A DNA stretch of 64,000 nucleotides from Lewinellaceae bacterium. GTDB taxonomy: Bacteria; Bacteroidota; Bacteroidia; Chitinophagales; Saprospiraceae. The notes under the pieces are model-generated. The model ran no database searches and was not told where the DNA came from. It worked only from the letters and a program-made list of their open reading frames with translations. Of this stretch, positions 48,332 through 58,992 are shown piece by piece (positions within the stretch are counted from its first letter, which is position 1; each line of letters begins with the position of its first letter). The stretch covers positions 427,579 through 491,578 of the forward strand of contig JADJOD010000001.1 in assembly GCA_016713985.1 (NCBI GenBank), read 5' to 3'. A program made the position numbers and the translations under genes.

Positions 48332-48602
48332 AAGTGAGGCTTGATATGAAACAAGTCGCCATTTTTCAAAATGTAATACTTTCCGTTTCATCCGAAATCA
48401 AATCGGATGAAATATCACTTTAGTTTTGACAACTACATCCAAACTATTCTCTCTTTCCGGTGAGGTATTCCATTGGGCTTACGCTTTCAATTTCTAAAAC
48501 TCATGAGCTTGATATCTAACGCTTTGTTGATTGTAATTAAATTTCGAGTTCAATTCATATATTCTCCTTTCCTATAATTATCTTTCCAGTTAGAATTTGA
48601 CT
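48332..48602. other. junction with AT-rich island, no gene
   Basis: Sequence turns markedly AT-rich right after the truncated kinase. A 10-bp hairpin at 48386-48395 / 48403-48412 (TTTCATCCGA with TCGGATGAAA) may end the minus-strand nuclease gene. No coding sequence recognised. Confidence 0.5.
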
Positions 48603-49688
48603 TCATATCCCCTCTGACTTCCTCCTATTGTCGTCCTTTAAAGCATCTGACAGTTGGCAGCACTTGTTTTCCCTCCTTCATGCCAAGGTAATATGGTCTG
48701 CTTCCATTCCGTTTGTTTCCAAAGAAATTACCACACTTAACACAGATTCCCTTTTGTCTTTCGTATGCTTCTCTTTTTGGTTGTCGGTGAAAACCCTGAA
48801 GGTGTAAATGCTTTCTCTTTCGTGTCAAAACATATTCATAAATTCCACTTTTGGTCTCTACATCTTCATCCAGCATTAAAGTTGGAGAAATTTCTTCTTC
48901 AAGTTTATTTGAATTAAACCTTTGACCTTTAAATTCATTGTAAAGAAAGCCCCATTAATACCTTCCTCTATTTCTTTTCGGTATTTGGGAATCACGCTTT
49001 TTACCCAACTAATTAGACTGATTAAAAACAAAGGCTTAATTCATTTGCATTTGGCTCATGCTGATTTTTGCCAGCGCACTCTTTAATACTGCCTTGACTA
49101 ATCCAATCTATTGCAGTTTCCAAATAGTCTTGTCTGATTGCAGAACCTATTTAAATAGTCATCGCCGATATTGTGGGCAACACTTTTACTGAAAAATAAC
49201 GCTTTTTGCATCGAAACCCACGAACCAGAATAAACTGCATTCCTTAACTCTTGTGGCGTTAACCTTTCCCGGCTATGTTGGTGTTTTGAACCATCCAATT
49301 TTTCACTATCTTTCACCGGACAAAATAAACCATCAATTTGTAATTCAAAAATCTGCTCTTCTTGTCGTTTTGGTGATTGTGGAAAGGCCTAAACCTTTAA
49401 TTGAAAGTCTCCCGTTACATACTGACAAATTGAAATCGTTCCTTTGTTGGCCATCAATTACTTCAAAGTCCCATCTTCTCGAACCGCCCAATACATTACA
49501 TTTAGTGGGAAAGTTTTTTGAAGGTGTTTATTACTGCGTTTCGTTCTTTTTCCTCATAAAGGAATTCTCGTTGATAGGGTGGACGGATGTCTAATTTTCC
49601 GCAGAAACCAATAACGCCATTTTCGTTGTTGTCTTGGTAGCCACTCGGCAAGTTCATGGACTGCAATTTCTTTGAGTTCAATTTTCAT
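48603..49688 (-). pseudogene. DUF262-HNH endonuclease, multiply frameshifted
   Basis: Reading the minus strand through several single-base shifts gives a DUF262 (GmrSD-like) protein: MKIELKEIAVHELAE, RPPYQREFLYEEKERNAVI, DGQQR (the nucleotide-binding Arg motif), SEKLDGSKH, ELRNAVYSGSWVSM, and near the end KREAYERQKGICVKCG with NCQML and DDNRRKSEGI (a degraded HNH zinc region). The DUF262 family includes NTP-dependent nucleases that attack modified DNA. Its ATG (49688-49686) overlaps the stop of the methyltransferase gene as ATGA. Broken in at least six places. Confidence 0.75.
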
Positions 49689-50704
49689 TGTTGTACTTTT
49701 TTGTTTTGATTAAAATTCTCTATAAACAGGGGTTTCCCATTAAGGCCTGGCCAACGTATTTTCTTTTGCTGTTCATCTATGTCTGTTGGTGTTCCATGCT
49801 AAACATACTGATTTTTCTCTTTGGTCATCAAAGATGCCTAAAATCTCAAACTGTTCGGGTTGTACTTATCCAAAATGTAATTGGAACTCCCATTACACCG
49901 TCAAAATTCAAAGGAATTTCTTTGGTTTTATCCACATTTATAGCATCGTAATTGTCATATTTTGGATATTCTTCTGGATTATATTTTTGTAAAGTTCTAA
50001 ATCTTCGTGGCGTTTTGAAATATCAAGATTTGTGAACCAAATAACGCCAGAAACTCTAATCATTCCTTCTTTATGGTCGCCGGCCGTAGCATAATCTTCC
50101 TAATGCTTGTTGATAAAATGAGCCGCCCTCCTTTAAAGCCATATCCTAGCCAAATTTTATTTTCCAAAATAATTTGAAAATTTTTATACGAGATTGCATT
50201 TTGATGACCTATTATTACGAATTTTTATCATATTCAATTAGTTGAGCCATGTATTCACGAAATAAAGAAAATGGAGGATTAGTTACTACTATATCAGCCT
50301 GTTTTAAGAGTTCAATGCTTTCTTTACTTCTAAAATCTCCGTCACCTTTTAAATGCTTTACTCCAATTTCGTTTGGGTCTGGAATTTGTTGTCGTTCTTA
50401 TCACCGTCATAATCCAAATAGATTGCTTGTTCAGATGTATTTCGCTGAACAAGTCCATATCTTGATTTTTGTAGCACGTTGCAATCAGACTTTTAAGTCC
50501 AAATTTCTCAAAAATTATACGAAAAGAAGTGAAAAGAACTACTACCTCTGGGTCATCACAGTTACAATATACTACTTTGTCCTTAAAATGACTTTTGTAG
50601 TAGTTTAATTCTCTTTCAATGTCAGAAAGTTGGGTGTAAAACTCGTCTTTTTTTGCTGTGCTTTTGCTTTCTGTAGATTTAGGTTTTGCTGCTTTTTTTG
50701 CCAT
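49685..50704 (-). pseudogene. EcoRI-family adenine-specific DNA methyltransferase, frameshifted
   Basis: The N-terminal 120 residues are open (MAKKAAKPKS, KKDEFYTQLSDIERELNYY, FKDKVVYCNCDDPEV, LIATCYKN) and match the M.EcoRI family, which methylates adenine. Beyond about 50340 the frame breaks, but other frames give KHLKGDGDFRSKESIELLKQ and the catalytic ADIVVTNPPFSLFREYM (NPPF, motif IV), then VDKTKEIPLNFDGVMGVPIT and FEILGIFDD. About 340 residues in all. The EcoRI endonuclease gene is absent; a DUF262-HNH gene follows with a 4-nt overlap, so the pair looks like one restriction-modification or DNA-protection operon. Confidence 0.8.
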
Positions 50705-50839
50705 TTTTATAGTGGTTTGAAGGGTGTAAAGATACTTGATTTTAGGTGTTCGCCATTAACAATCACATTAACATTTAAACACTTTGTAAATTGCTGATAT
50801 TCATGTATTTTTGTAGTATAATTAACGAAAACAGCAGTT

Positions 50840-51787
50840 ATGAACATCTTGCAATTCATCTCAACTTTCCCTACCGAAGAAAAGTGCTTAGAACACTTCG
50901 CTGCAATGCGTTTGGAAAGAGGGATTAAATGTGAAAAGTGTGGTTGCCAAACGAAACACTACTGGTTGCAAGACCAAAAGCGTTTCAAGTGCAGCAAATG
51001 TAAAACCAAATCCTCTTACAAATCCGGCACTTTGATGGAAAACAGCAAATTGACCATCCAGCAATGGTTTATGATGCTCCATTTGATGACTTCCACCAAG
51101 AAAACCTTCTCTGCCCTTGAAATGCAGCGTCAGTTGGGCGTTAAACGGTACGAGCCAGTTTGGTACGCAATGCACAAAATCCGTTCTACAATGGGCAAGC
51201 GTGACGAAAAATACAAACTCATGGGAGAGATTGAAATTGATGATGCTTTCTTTACCACAGTTGATTTAGACCGTGACAAGGAAGAAGAAATGAAGCGTGG
51301 TCGTGGCTCACAAAAGAAAAGTCAAGTGATGGTAATGGTTGAAAGCGTTCCATGCGAACCAAACAAAAACAAGCACAAACCTTCCCGCAAAATGGGATAT
51401 GTCAAAATGGTTGTCATGGACGACCTCACCAGCACAGGAATCAACTACGAAGTAAAGAAAGCAGTTGACAGCCAAACAAAGGTTCTTACAGACGGTTGGA
51501 GGGGCTATTCTAAACTTCCCGAAGTAGTTGCAGAACACCACCAAGAAACCGTACCAGCCGAAGAAGCCCACAAAAATTACCGTGGGTTCACACAAACATC
51601 GGAAACTCAAAGCGTGTGCTTGACGGCTTCCACCACTCAATCGGCAAAGGATACCTTCAAAACTATCTGAAACGAGTTTTGCTACAAGTTGAACCGCAGG
51701 AACTTTGAATCAGATATGTTTGACAGGATTATCACAGCAGGGGTAGATGATGTTTGGTACAAGAACAAAGCACAATACTACCGTTAA
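50840..51787 (+). mobile_element. IS1595-family transposase, frameshifted C-terminus
   Basis: DDE transposase of the IS1595 (ISXO2-like) group. N-terminal zinc ribbon CEKCG ... KCSKCK, then the catalytic acidic residues in GEIEIDDAFF and TDGWRGYSKL. The frame is lost near 51572; after a one-base correction, HKNLPWVHTNIGNSKRVLDG and LNEFCYKLNRR (the C-terminal end of the DDE fold) follow to a stop at 51787. Terminal inverted repeats could not be identified by eye. Divergent from the methyltransferase operon. Confidence 0.85.
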
Positions 51788-51810
51788 ATTTCAAAGAACT
51801 GATTTTTTGA

Positions 51811-51839
51811 AGCCTTCCCAAATCGGGAGGGCTTTTTTT
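51811..51839 (+). terminator. rho-independent terminator after the transposase
   Basis: A 9-bp stem (AGCCTTCCC with GGGAGGGCT, one G-U) leads into TTTTTTT, 24 nt after the transposase stop. Confidence 0.8.
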
Positions 51840-52084
51840 GTTTTTAAAGAAAAAGGATTACCTTTGCCCCCGAAAATGTCCTACATGATTTGTCTCATGG
51901 TGTTTCCTTGTGATTTAGGCCAAAAAACCTTAGTCTGAGGAAGTAATGAATTTGAGATGAAACATCAAGCAAGGGAAAATAATGGCTCAATCGTTGCACC
52001 GATTGGGCCTTTCTTTCCGGTTAAGAAATTCCCAATGGGGGTTTGGGCAACGAGCCGCCTTGAAGTGCTTATTGTTTACTAAAC
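51840..52084. other. non-coding gap
   Basis: No gene seen. A hairpin at about 51983-52008 (GGCTCAATCG with CGATTGGGCC, G-U tolerant) followed by TTTCTTTCC is a possible terminator. Confidence 0.4.
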
Positions 52085-52240
52085 ATGAGAAAAATCATGG
52101 AAAGTACATTTTCAGAAAACGGAAAGTGTTACAGATGGATTTATGCCAAGTACATTGTAAAAAATGGAAAACGCATTTATCCTAAAAGAGCCAAGGCATT
52201 TAGGCTAAAAGTTGAAGTGCCTTGTGCATCTTGGAAGTAA
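52085..52240 (+). CDS. 51-residue small basic protein, unknown
   Basis: ATG at 52085 to TAA at 52240: MRKIMESTFSENGKCYRWIY then KNGKRIYPKRAKAFRLKVEV. Basic and aromatic, no signal peptide, no family recognised. Its even composition and intact frame within a damaged region make it worth listing, but it may be chance. Confidence 0.4.
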   Translation: MRKIMESTFSENGKCYRWIYAKYIVKNGKRIYPKRAKAFRLKVEVPCASWK

Positions 52241-52756
52241 CAGTTTCTATCCGGGAACACAGGGGTGCAACCTTGTGTTCTTCGGTTTCAAGTAACTCTC
52301 GCCCAAACACCGCCAATTTTATTGGGGTACAATATGCGGATAGTCATTTAAAATTATAACTCTGTTTTGTTAGGGAAACTTCAGTCAGCCGATGGAAAAG
52401 AACAAATCATACAGGGTTTAACCCTATACTTTATCTTTAAAATCCACAAATGGGGTTAAAACCCCGTAAGAGAAGGCATCTGTACTTTGCTCCCGGCTGA
52501 AGCCGGGAGTTATTGAAATTACGTTTTTGCGCAAATCAGCATCGAGCGGTTTTCATCAATAAAGCCGCCGGTACAGACAAAAAAGGCCCGGTGTCCCACA
52601 CCGGGGCCCGCTACCACTTTAAAGGAAATAATACTTTATCGGGTGATGAGTTATAAGTGATGAGTGATGAGTTGATGGAACCTTACTATAGCATTTTTAT
52701 AACTAGGGCCAAAAAACACTCTAATAACTCACTCAACTAACCCTCATAACCCATCC
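52241..52756. other. non-coding region with stacked hairpins
   Basis: No gene. At least four hairpins: GGGTTTAACCC (near 52417), GGGGTTAAAACCCC (near 52453), CTCCCGGC-TGAA-GCCGGGAG at 52490-52509, and GCCCGGTGT/ACACCGGGGC near 52585-52610. Then GATGAGTTATAAGTGATGAG words at 52640-52680 face ACTCACTCAACTAACCCTCA at 52724-52745, a terminator-like block after ftsZ (minus strand). Confidence 0.6.
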
Positions 52757-54241
52757 CTAATCAACGTTGTCGTGTAAATAGTATTCCCCCACCCTGATCT
52801 CGCCTTCTTCTTCAGCAAGAAACCGTCCAGTTTGACATTGCCGGTTGTTCGGCGTCGGGTACGTCTTCCAAGTTGATGCTTTTGCGCAGGTAAGCCGGCT
52901 GGTTTTCCAGTTCGATAACGGTTTGCGGCGAACTCAGTTTCACACATTGATCGGGCGGTTCAAGGCCTCCTGACGGCGGCGCTGGGCCTCTTCGATGCGG
53001 CGGCGGCGTTCTTCAGGTGAAATCTCGTCCTCTTCCGGCTGGCGCAGAAAGGGTCGGTGTTGACCGGCGTCGTACGGCGAATTTTATCCACCGTTTCCCG
53101 GATGTTATCGAACTCGAATTCGAGCGCGGTAGCCGCCTTCTCATCTACCGGGGAGTACGCCTCATCTGACGTAATCGTAAAGAGAAGGCTGGTTCTTTTT
53201 TCCGGCGGCCTCGTCGTCGAGGTGCACCACCTGGCGGTCGTTCGGGTTTGCTGGCGTTGCGCTGGAGCTGCCAAGCCTTTGCGTTCGGTCACTTCAAAAC
53301 CGGTCGCGATGATCGTCACGGCCAGTTTTTCCCAGGCGCTCGTCGAAGCGGTTACCCCAAATCAGGTTGGCATTTTCGCCGGCTTTTTTCCTGCACGAAC
53401 TGCGTGATTTCAAAGATTTCGTCCATCGTCGCTTCTTTCCCCGGAGGTGATATTTACCAGGATGTTTTTGGCGCCGAAAATGTCGTTGTCTTCGAGCAGC
53501 GGCGAGCGCAGTGCTTCGTCGGCAGCGCGGAAAGCGCGGTTTCGCCTTCAATCGTAGACGTACCCACAATGGCTACTCCCGAGCCGCGCATGGTAGTGTT
53601 CACGTCTTCAAAGTCGACATTGACATATCCAGGCACGGTAATGATTTCAGCAATACCTTTTGCCGCGGTGCACAAGATATTGTCTGCTTCGGCAAAGCTG
53701 CCGAAATGGACAGGTTGCCGAAAATGTCGCGCAGGTTGTCATTGGAAATAATAACCAGGCAATCCACGTTTTTGCGCAGTTCCTCCAGGCCTTCCATGCC
53801 GTTTCCGACGCGGGTTTTGCCTTCAAAAGTGAAGGGCAAAGTGACGATGCCGACGGTCAGGATGCAAGTTCCTGGGCAGGCTTTGGCGATGATTGGCGCT
53901 GCACCAGTCCGGTGCCGCCGCCCATACCGGCTGTGATAAAAGGCCATTTTTGGTGCCTGTTGTCCAGGAAGCTTTTGATTTCGTCGATGCTTTCAACACA
54001 GGCTTGTTTGCCGACGGAGGGCTTGCTGCCCTGCGCCGCGGCCTTCGGTCAGCAACTGGTCGAGTGAAATTTTTGTTGGCACCGGGCTGAGGTGCATGGC
54101 TTGTGCGTCGGTATTGCAGATGGCGTAATCTACGCCGACGATGCCCTGTTTGTACATGTGGGTCACGGCATTGCTACCGCCACCACCTACGCCTATGATT
54201 TTGATGATTGAAGGTTCGTCCTTCGGCAGATCGAATAACAT
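52757..54241 (-). CDS. ftsZ: cell division GTPase FtsZ, many frameshifts as given
   Basis: Tubulin-like GTPase that builds the division ring. The N-terminus is clear (LPKDEPSIIKIIGVGGGG, the G-box start). Other frames supply TEGRGAG, GTGAAPIIAKA, LTVGIVTLPFTFEG, MEGLEELRKNVD, AAKGIAEIITVPGYVNVDFED and the tail RFLAEEEGEIRVGEYYLHDN with TAG at 52757. The GTP signature GGGTGTG is only partly legible because of indels. At least seven single-base shifts over 1.48 kb; as an essential gene, this is best read as poor sequence. Last gene of the cluster. Confidence 0.9.
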
Positions 54242-54354
54242 AACTGAGTGATGAGTTATGAGTTATGAGTTAATGGGTGATTTTCTCAATATTTGCTATG
54301 ATATGGTGAAAAAGAAATAAAGAAACCGTAATGATCCAGTATTTTCCTATATTT
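54242..54354. repeat. GATGAGTTATGAG words between ftsZ and the small helical gene
   Basis: AGTGATGAGTTATGAGTTAT repeats at 54246-54275. Same iterated-word class as at 52640 and 59485. Confidence 0.55.
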
Positions 54355-54665
54355 CTTTTTGTCAGAATGGCGCTGCGAATAATACGCAGAGCTTCCATGG
54401 TATCTTGACTAATAGGATTAAGGAAACTCTGCTCCAGTTAGAATTCCGTATGATGCAGCAATTCAAGCCAGTACATTGTTTCATCTGTTTCTTTTGAGCA
54501 ACTCCCCAATTTGTAAATAAAATCGGCAGCACTTTCTGCATTTTGGGCCTCCCGGATATTTGCACCGATTAAAGTCCCAGATTTTGTGTTTGCCTGCTCA
54601 AAAACTTCTTTCTTTTCTCCAACCAAATATTTATACAAATTGACGATCCGAATCGTTAGATTCAT
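54355..54665 (-). CDS. four-helix-bundle protein (23S rRNA IVS-type), frameshifted end
   Basis: Small helical protein of the TIGR02436 family. Readable: LTIRIVNLYKYLVGEKKE, GTLIGANIREAQNAESAADF, CSKETDETMYWLELLH, then in another frame LNPISQDTMEALRIIRSAIL. The family is often encoded in intervening sequences and as stray copies; its cellular role is not known. It sits between ftsZ and ftsA, an unusual position. N-terminus uncertain because of indels. Confidence 0.78.
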
Positions 54666-54757
54666 GGACTTTTACGCATCGGAGATGGTGTCAATTGTTT
54701 TCATAAGTTGGAAGCGTTTAAAAATAATGAGTTTGGAGGCTTTCTTCAATTGGGTGG

Positions 54758-56141
54758 CTATGATTTAAAGAATACGCGCCGAACGCATAACGCGTCCCTG
54801 ATAACTCTTAAATCACTTTTATTAAAGTCCATGTCCGGTTCTGCTTCGAACCATTCCTTTGTTTTTTTGAAGACATTATCGAACCAGGATGGCTCTTTTT
54901 CTTCTGAAACATTGGAAGGTTCTTTCGGCTCGTCATTGACTTCCGGTTTGGCCTCTTCTTTTTGCGCTTTTGACGGGTCGATGTCCTGCAGTCCACGCAT
55001 CAGCAAGCCGATGGCTGTGCTGAAAATCGGGCTGTTCACCTTTTCGTGGTAGCCGTGCGCCAGTGCTCCAGGGGAACGCCGATGCGGGGGTGCCGGTAAT
55101 GAAACTCCGTGAGTTTGTCCGTATTGGCCAGCAGCGCCACCGCCGGTGAGTACGATCCCGCCGATGAGTTTGCGCTCATAGCCGCTGCGGCGAATTTCCC
55201 AAAGTACGTAATCGAGTACTTCTTCCATCCGCGCCTGGATGATACGGGCCAGGTTTTTCTCACTGATTTCCTTGTGATCGCGTCCTTTCAGACCCGGGAT
55301 GGTGATGATCCGGTTGTCGAACACCTCGTTGGCGAGGGCGGAACCGAATTTCACTTTAAGTTTTTCAGCCTGAGGCTGCATCACGGTGCAGCCTTCCTTG
55401 ATGTCGGCTGTGATGACGTTGCCGCCGAAAGGAATCACAGCCGTGTGGCGGATGATACCTTCGTGGAACACCGTAATATCCGTGGTGCCGCCACCGATGT
55501 CGACGAGCGCTACACCTGCCTGCTTTTCCTCTTCGGACAATGTGGCGTCGGCGCTGGCAATAGGCTCGAGGGTGAGATCGGCTACTTTGAGTCCAGTCTT
55601 TCGATGCAGCGGTAGATGTTGTTCACGGCTGTGATCTGGCCGGTAATGATGTGGAAATTGGCTTCCAGCCGCACCCCGCACATACCGACGGGATCTGTAA
55701 TGCCCTGCTCGGAATCCACGGTAAATTCCTGCGGGAAGACATGAATGATCTTGTCGCCGGGCGGCAACACGAGTTTGAACATGTCATTCACCAGCCGGTC
55801 GATGTCGCGGTGGGCGATTCCGGTGTGATCGCTTTCGCGGGTCAGAATGCCCCTGTGCTGGAGGCTTTTGATGTGCTGACCCGCAATGCCGACGTGTACG
55901 GCGCGAAATTTCATTTGTGCCTGGCGCTCGGCGATGTCGATCGCTTCGCGGATGGCATTGACTGTTTTTTCGATGTTGCTGACTACGCCGCGCAGCACAC
56001 CGACACTTTCGACTTTGCCGAGACCGACAATTTCGAGTTTTCCATGTTTGTTCCTGCGGCCTGCGAGACAACATACCTTGGTGGTGCCGATGTCAGGGCA
56101 ACGACAACATCATGGGGTTGTGGGAGATCAAATCCCGTCAT
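54758..56141 (-). CDS. ftsA: cell division protein FtsA, many frameshifts as given
   Basis: Actin-like ATPase anchoring FtsZ to the membrane. Start ATG 56141 in a frame that must shift to give NPMMLSL and AGRRNKHGKLEIVG; then LRGVVSNIEKTVNAIREAID, HVGIAGQHIKSLQHRG and HVFPQEFTVDSEQGI in one frame, and VALVDIGGGTTDITVFHEG (phosphate 2 motif) with KLIGGIVLTGGGA in another. The C-terminal linker (SKAQKEEAKPEVNDEPKEP) and KEWFEAEPDMDF are also typical. The exact C-terminus is uncertain. Upstream of ftsZ in the usual order. Confidence 0.9.
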
Positions 56142-56299
56142 AACGTTTCTGTTTAAGTGGTCGAGTTTCAGTTTGTTTTGTGTTCCTGCCGCGATGCGAA
56201 ACTCTTTCCAGCGACAAAAATAGTATTTTAAATAATTTTGTTTCAATTTTTTTTTTGTTGATGAGGTTTATAAGGTTGATGAGGTTGATATGTAGCATC

Positions 56300-56670
56300 A
56301 CTGTATTCCTTTAACTCCTACGGTTTTGTTTGGCTTTTTTCCACTCATTTGGTTAATTTGGTAAGTTAGTTTTCCAATTCAGGTCTAAGATTCAAGATAA
56401 TCAGTTTCAGAAACTTACTCCAAATCTTTGCTGATTATCAACAAGTTAATCACTTCAACGGCGCTACCAAAAGCGATTTCATAAAACGATTCTGATCCGA
56501 CGCGGAAATCCTTGCGCTACCTTCTGCCAAATTACAACAAACAGAAACGCCTGCTCTTCTGATCTGACTTGTTATGCCGAAAGCCTCCTCTTTTGGAAAA
56601 CTTTTTTTTTTTACATAAATGGATTTGACAGCGCTTCTAGCAATTTGCCAGACTGCCATTTTTTCAAAAG
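56300..56670 (-). CDS. second four-helix-bundle protein, frameshifted
   Basis: TIGR02436-like small helical protein: MAVWQIARSAVKSIYVKKKS, FPKEEAFGITSQIRRAGVSV, CNLAEGSARISASDQNRF, then in other frames AVEVINLLIISKDLE and ETDYLE. About 120 residues. It differs from the copy between ftsZ and ftsA (that one has the LYKYL/AQNAES type), so these are two separate acquisitions. GATGAGG words lie on its left side (56258-56292) and a perfect 21-bp hairpin on its right (56737-56808). Confidence 0.75.
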
Positions 56671-56736
56671 CGTATCGTATGCATAGATTAGTTATTTAAT
56701 GATTGTGATTTTAAGATTAAAGATGTTGATTCTTAA

Positions 56737-56808
56737 TTTATGAGGGTTGATGAGGTTCTTAAAATGCTTGGAGGGCATCTCGTTATCAACCTCATCAACC
56801 CTCATAAA
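56737..56808. repeat. perfect 21-bp hairpin after ftsQ
   Basis: Arms 56737-56757 and 56788-56808 (TTTATGAGGGTTGATGAGG...) pair perfectly with a 30-nt loop. It lies 4 nt past the ftsQ stop on the minus strand and may end or slow transcription between ftsQ and ftsA. Confidence 0.9.
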
Positions 56809-56812
56809 CTCA

Positions 56813-57583
56813 TCAACTTTTCTTACACACCACCTGCCCATTGTACTTCAAATTGATCGTCTCGTATTTCCGCCAGCCTTCGTAGGGCATTCCTTCCTGG
56901 TAAAATATCTTCAGTCTCCTCAGTTTGTCTTCCAGTTTTCTGGTGCTTCCCAGCACAATTTTCTGGTCGCCGATCAGCGGCACGAGGATGAAATCGCCCG
57001 CATTGTTCACGTGTACCTGCTGGATGAAAGAAGCCAAAAACTCGTCTGCCATCAAGGTTTGGGTCAGGTTAAAGAGGTCTTTCAGGGTGCTTTTTCTTTT
57101 ATTCCGAAACTCCGCTGTGTACGGCGCCAGGTTGCCTGTGGCCACCAGTACCCTGGCCGCGAAATTTTTGGAAGCCGGCATCTTCACCCCGTTTTTATCG
57201 AGGTAATAATTGCCGCCGTTGTTGTCCAGAATACGCACCAAAGGCTCGCGCTGTATAATCGTTACGTGCAGCACCATTTTTGGTCGACATATATTTCGCA
57301 TCCAGTATAAACGGGTCTTCTTCCAACTCCCGCTCCATACGTTCCACTTCCAGCAAAGCGAGTTCGGTACCTTCGAGGGTATTGCCGAAGGAATGCAGAG
57401 CGCCTGCCTGACGTCGCGTTCGCTAATAAGTTTGTCGCCGCTGGCAAGGGGTGTCACCGCTACTTCCACACCATCGGCAAAACTGTTTTTCTTCCGCCCG
57501 ATCGCCGAAAACAATGCCACGGCCACCAGGAGCAGAAATGCCACCCAGGCGAAGCGATCGTAACGGAGACGTGGCAACTTCAT
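56813..57583 (-). CDS. ftsQ: cell division protein FtsQ (POTRA domain)
   Basis: Bitopic membrane protein linking early and late divisome proteins. Cytoplasmic start MKLPRLRYDRFAW, membrane helix WVAFLLLVAVALFSAIG, then a periplasmic POTRA-like and beta domain (NYYLDKNGVKMPAS, ILVPLIGDQKIVLGSTRKLE, YETINLKYNGQVVC). Between about residues 60 and 105 the frame is shifted and returns, so ALCIPSAIPSKVPNS is not native; the other frame gives a sensible helix there (MERELEEDPF). Confidence 0.85.
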   Translation of the reverse strand: MKLPRLRYDRFAWVAFLLLVAVALFSAIGRKKNSFADGVEVAVTPLASGDKLISERDVRQALCIPSAIPSKVPNSLCWKWNVWSGSWKKTRLYWMRNICRPKMVLHVTIIQREPLVRILDNNGGNYYLDKNGVKMPASKNFAARVLVATGNLAPYTAEFRNKRKSTLKDLFNLTQTLMADEFLASFIQQVHVNNAGDFILVPLIGDQKIVLGSTRKLEDKLRRLKIFYQEGMPYEGWRKYETINLKYNGQVVCKKS

Positions 57584-57612
57584 TTTAATTATCTGTTATT
57601 AGTTATTGGTTA

Positions 57613-58992
57613 TCAGGGCGTTATAGTTTGGCATTTGTGTTCAGGAGGCTTTAATCGGTTCGATAAGGTATCGATGTCGCCGGCGCCCATGGTCATCAGT
57701 ACTTCTAGCTGTTTGGTTTTCAGCAAGTTCAGCAGTTGAGATTTTGTAGTCAGGTTCACGTTTTGTTTTGCATCAGTCCGGCGATCATGGCGGATGTGAC
57801 GCCCGGTATCGGTTGTTCGCGCGCCGGATAAATATCGAGCAGGATACATTCGTCCAGCAGGTCCAGTGCCCGGGCAAAGCCCTCCGCGAAATCGCGGGTG
57901 CGGGTGTACAGGTGCGGCTGGAAAATGCCGGTCACTTTGCGGTTCGGGTACATCATTTTAGCGGCGCCGATCACGGCTTCCAGTTCCGCGGGGTGATGCG
58001 CATAGTCGTCGATATACACCAGTTCAGGGTTGCGCACGATGTATTCGAAGCGGCGTTTTAACCTTTGAAGCCCGCCAGTGCCACCGCCAGTAATTCCTGA
58101 AAAACCACCCGCCGACAAGGTGGCTGCGATGGCCGCCGTGGCATTGAGCACGTTGTGTTTGCCGGGATAATTGAGGCGCAGATCCGTCCAGTCGAAAATG
58201 GTGGAGCGCAGTCCGAAAGCCATTTGCCCGTCTGCTACCCGCACGTTAAACGCCTCGTAATCACCTTCTTCAATCCCGAACTGAACACCTGCCGGCCACT
58301 TGCGCGCAATTCATCCGCCACATCTTCCAAGGGCAGACCGTGGCGGTAAATCAGTTTGCCGCCCGGTTTGATCTGTCGCACAAACTGTTTGTAGGATTCC
58401 ACCACGGCTTCTTCGGTACCATAGATGTCGAGATGATCCGGGTCGATGGAATTCAGCACGGCGATTTCGGGGTGCAGGTGCAGGAAACTACGGTCGTATT
58501 CATCGGCTTCCACCACCACCCAGTCGCTTTTGCCTTCCACGAAATTGCTGCCGAGGTTAAGCGAGATACCGCCTACAAAAGCCGTCGCATCCACGCCGCA
58601 GGCGCGCAGCAGGTGGCTGGTCATGGTGCTGGTGGTTGTTTTGCCGTGGGTGCCCGCAATGGCGATGCAGCGTTTGGCGCGGCTGATAATGCCGAGTACT
58701 TCGGCTCGTTTTTTTACCGGATAACCGTTGTCCAGGAACCAGTTCAACTCCGAATGATCTTTGGGGACAGCCGGCGTAAACACCACTAAATCAACACTTT
58801 CCGGGATGTATTTCAGATCGTCGTCGTAATGGATCAACATTCCTTCGGCGGCCAGCGCGCGGGTCAGGTCCGTTTCCGTCCGGTCATAGCCATGCACCTC
58901 CGCACCGTGCAGGTGGAAGTAGCGGGCCAGCGCCGACATGCCGATGCCGCCGATGCCGATGAAATAGATTTTTAGATCGCGTTGAATTCCAT
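57613..58992 (-). CDS. murC: UDP-N-acetylmuramate--L-alanine ligase, frameshifted
   Basis: Adds L-Ala to UDP-MurNAc. A one-base shift after ATG 58992 gives RDLKIYFIGIGGIGMSAL (UDP-binding loop). The ATP P-loop is AIAGTHGKTTTSTM; later EADEYDRSFLHL and NSIDPDHLDIYG. A second long frame has GKHNVLNATAAIAATL, YIDDYAHHPAELEAVI and FQPHLYTRTRDFAEGF, and a third the tail LLKTKQLEVLMTMGAGDID. All three domains are recognisable. Confidence 0.92.

Noticed and set aside
48332..52240. prophage or integrative element
   Set aside because: Only an IS transposase and a methyltransferase-nuclease pair are seen; no integrase, structural phage genes or direct-repeat attachment sites.
52241..52756. hairpin-rich stretch considered as a structured RNA gene
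   Set aside because: Hairpins are independent, terminator-like units with no conserved RNA family pattern that I can identify.
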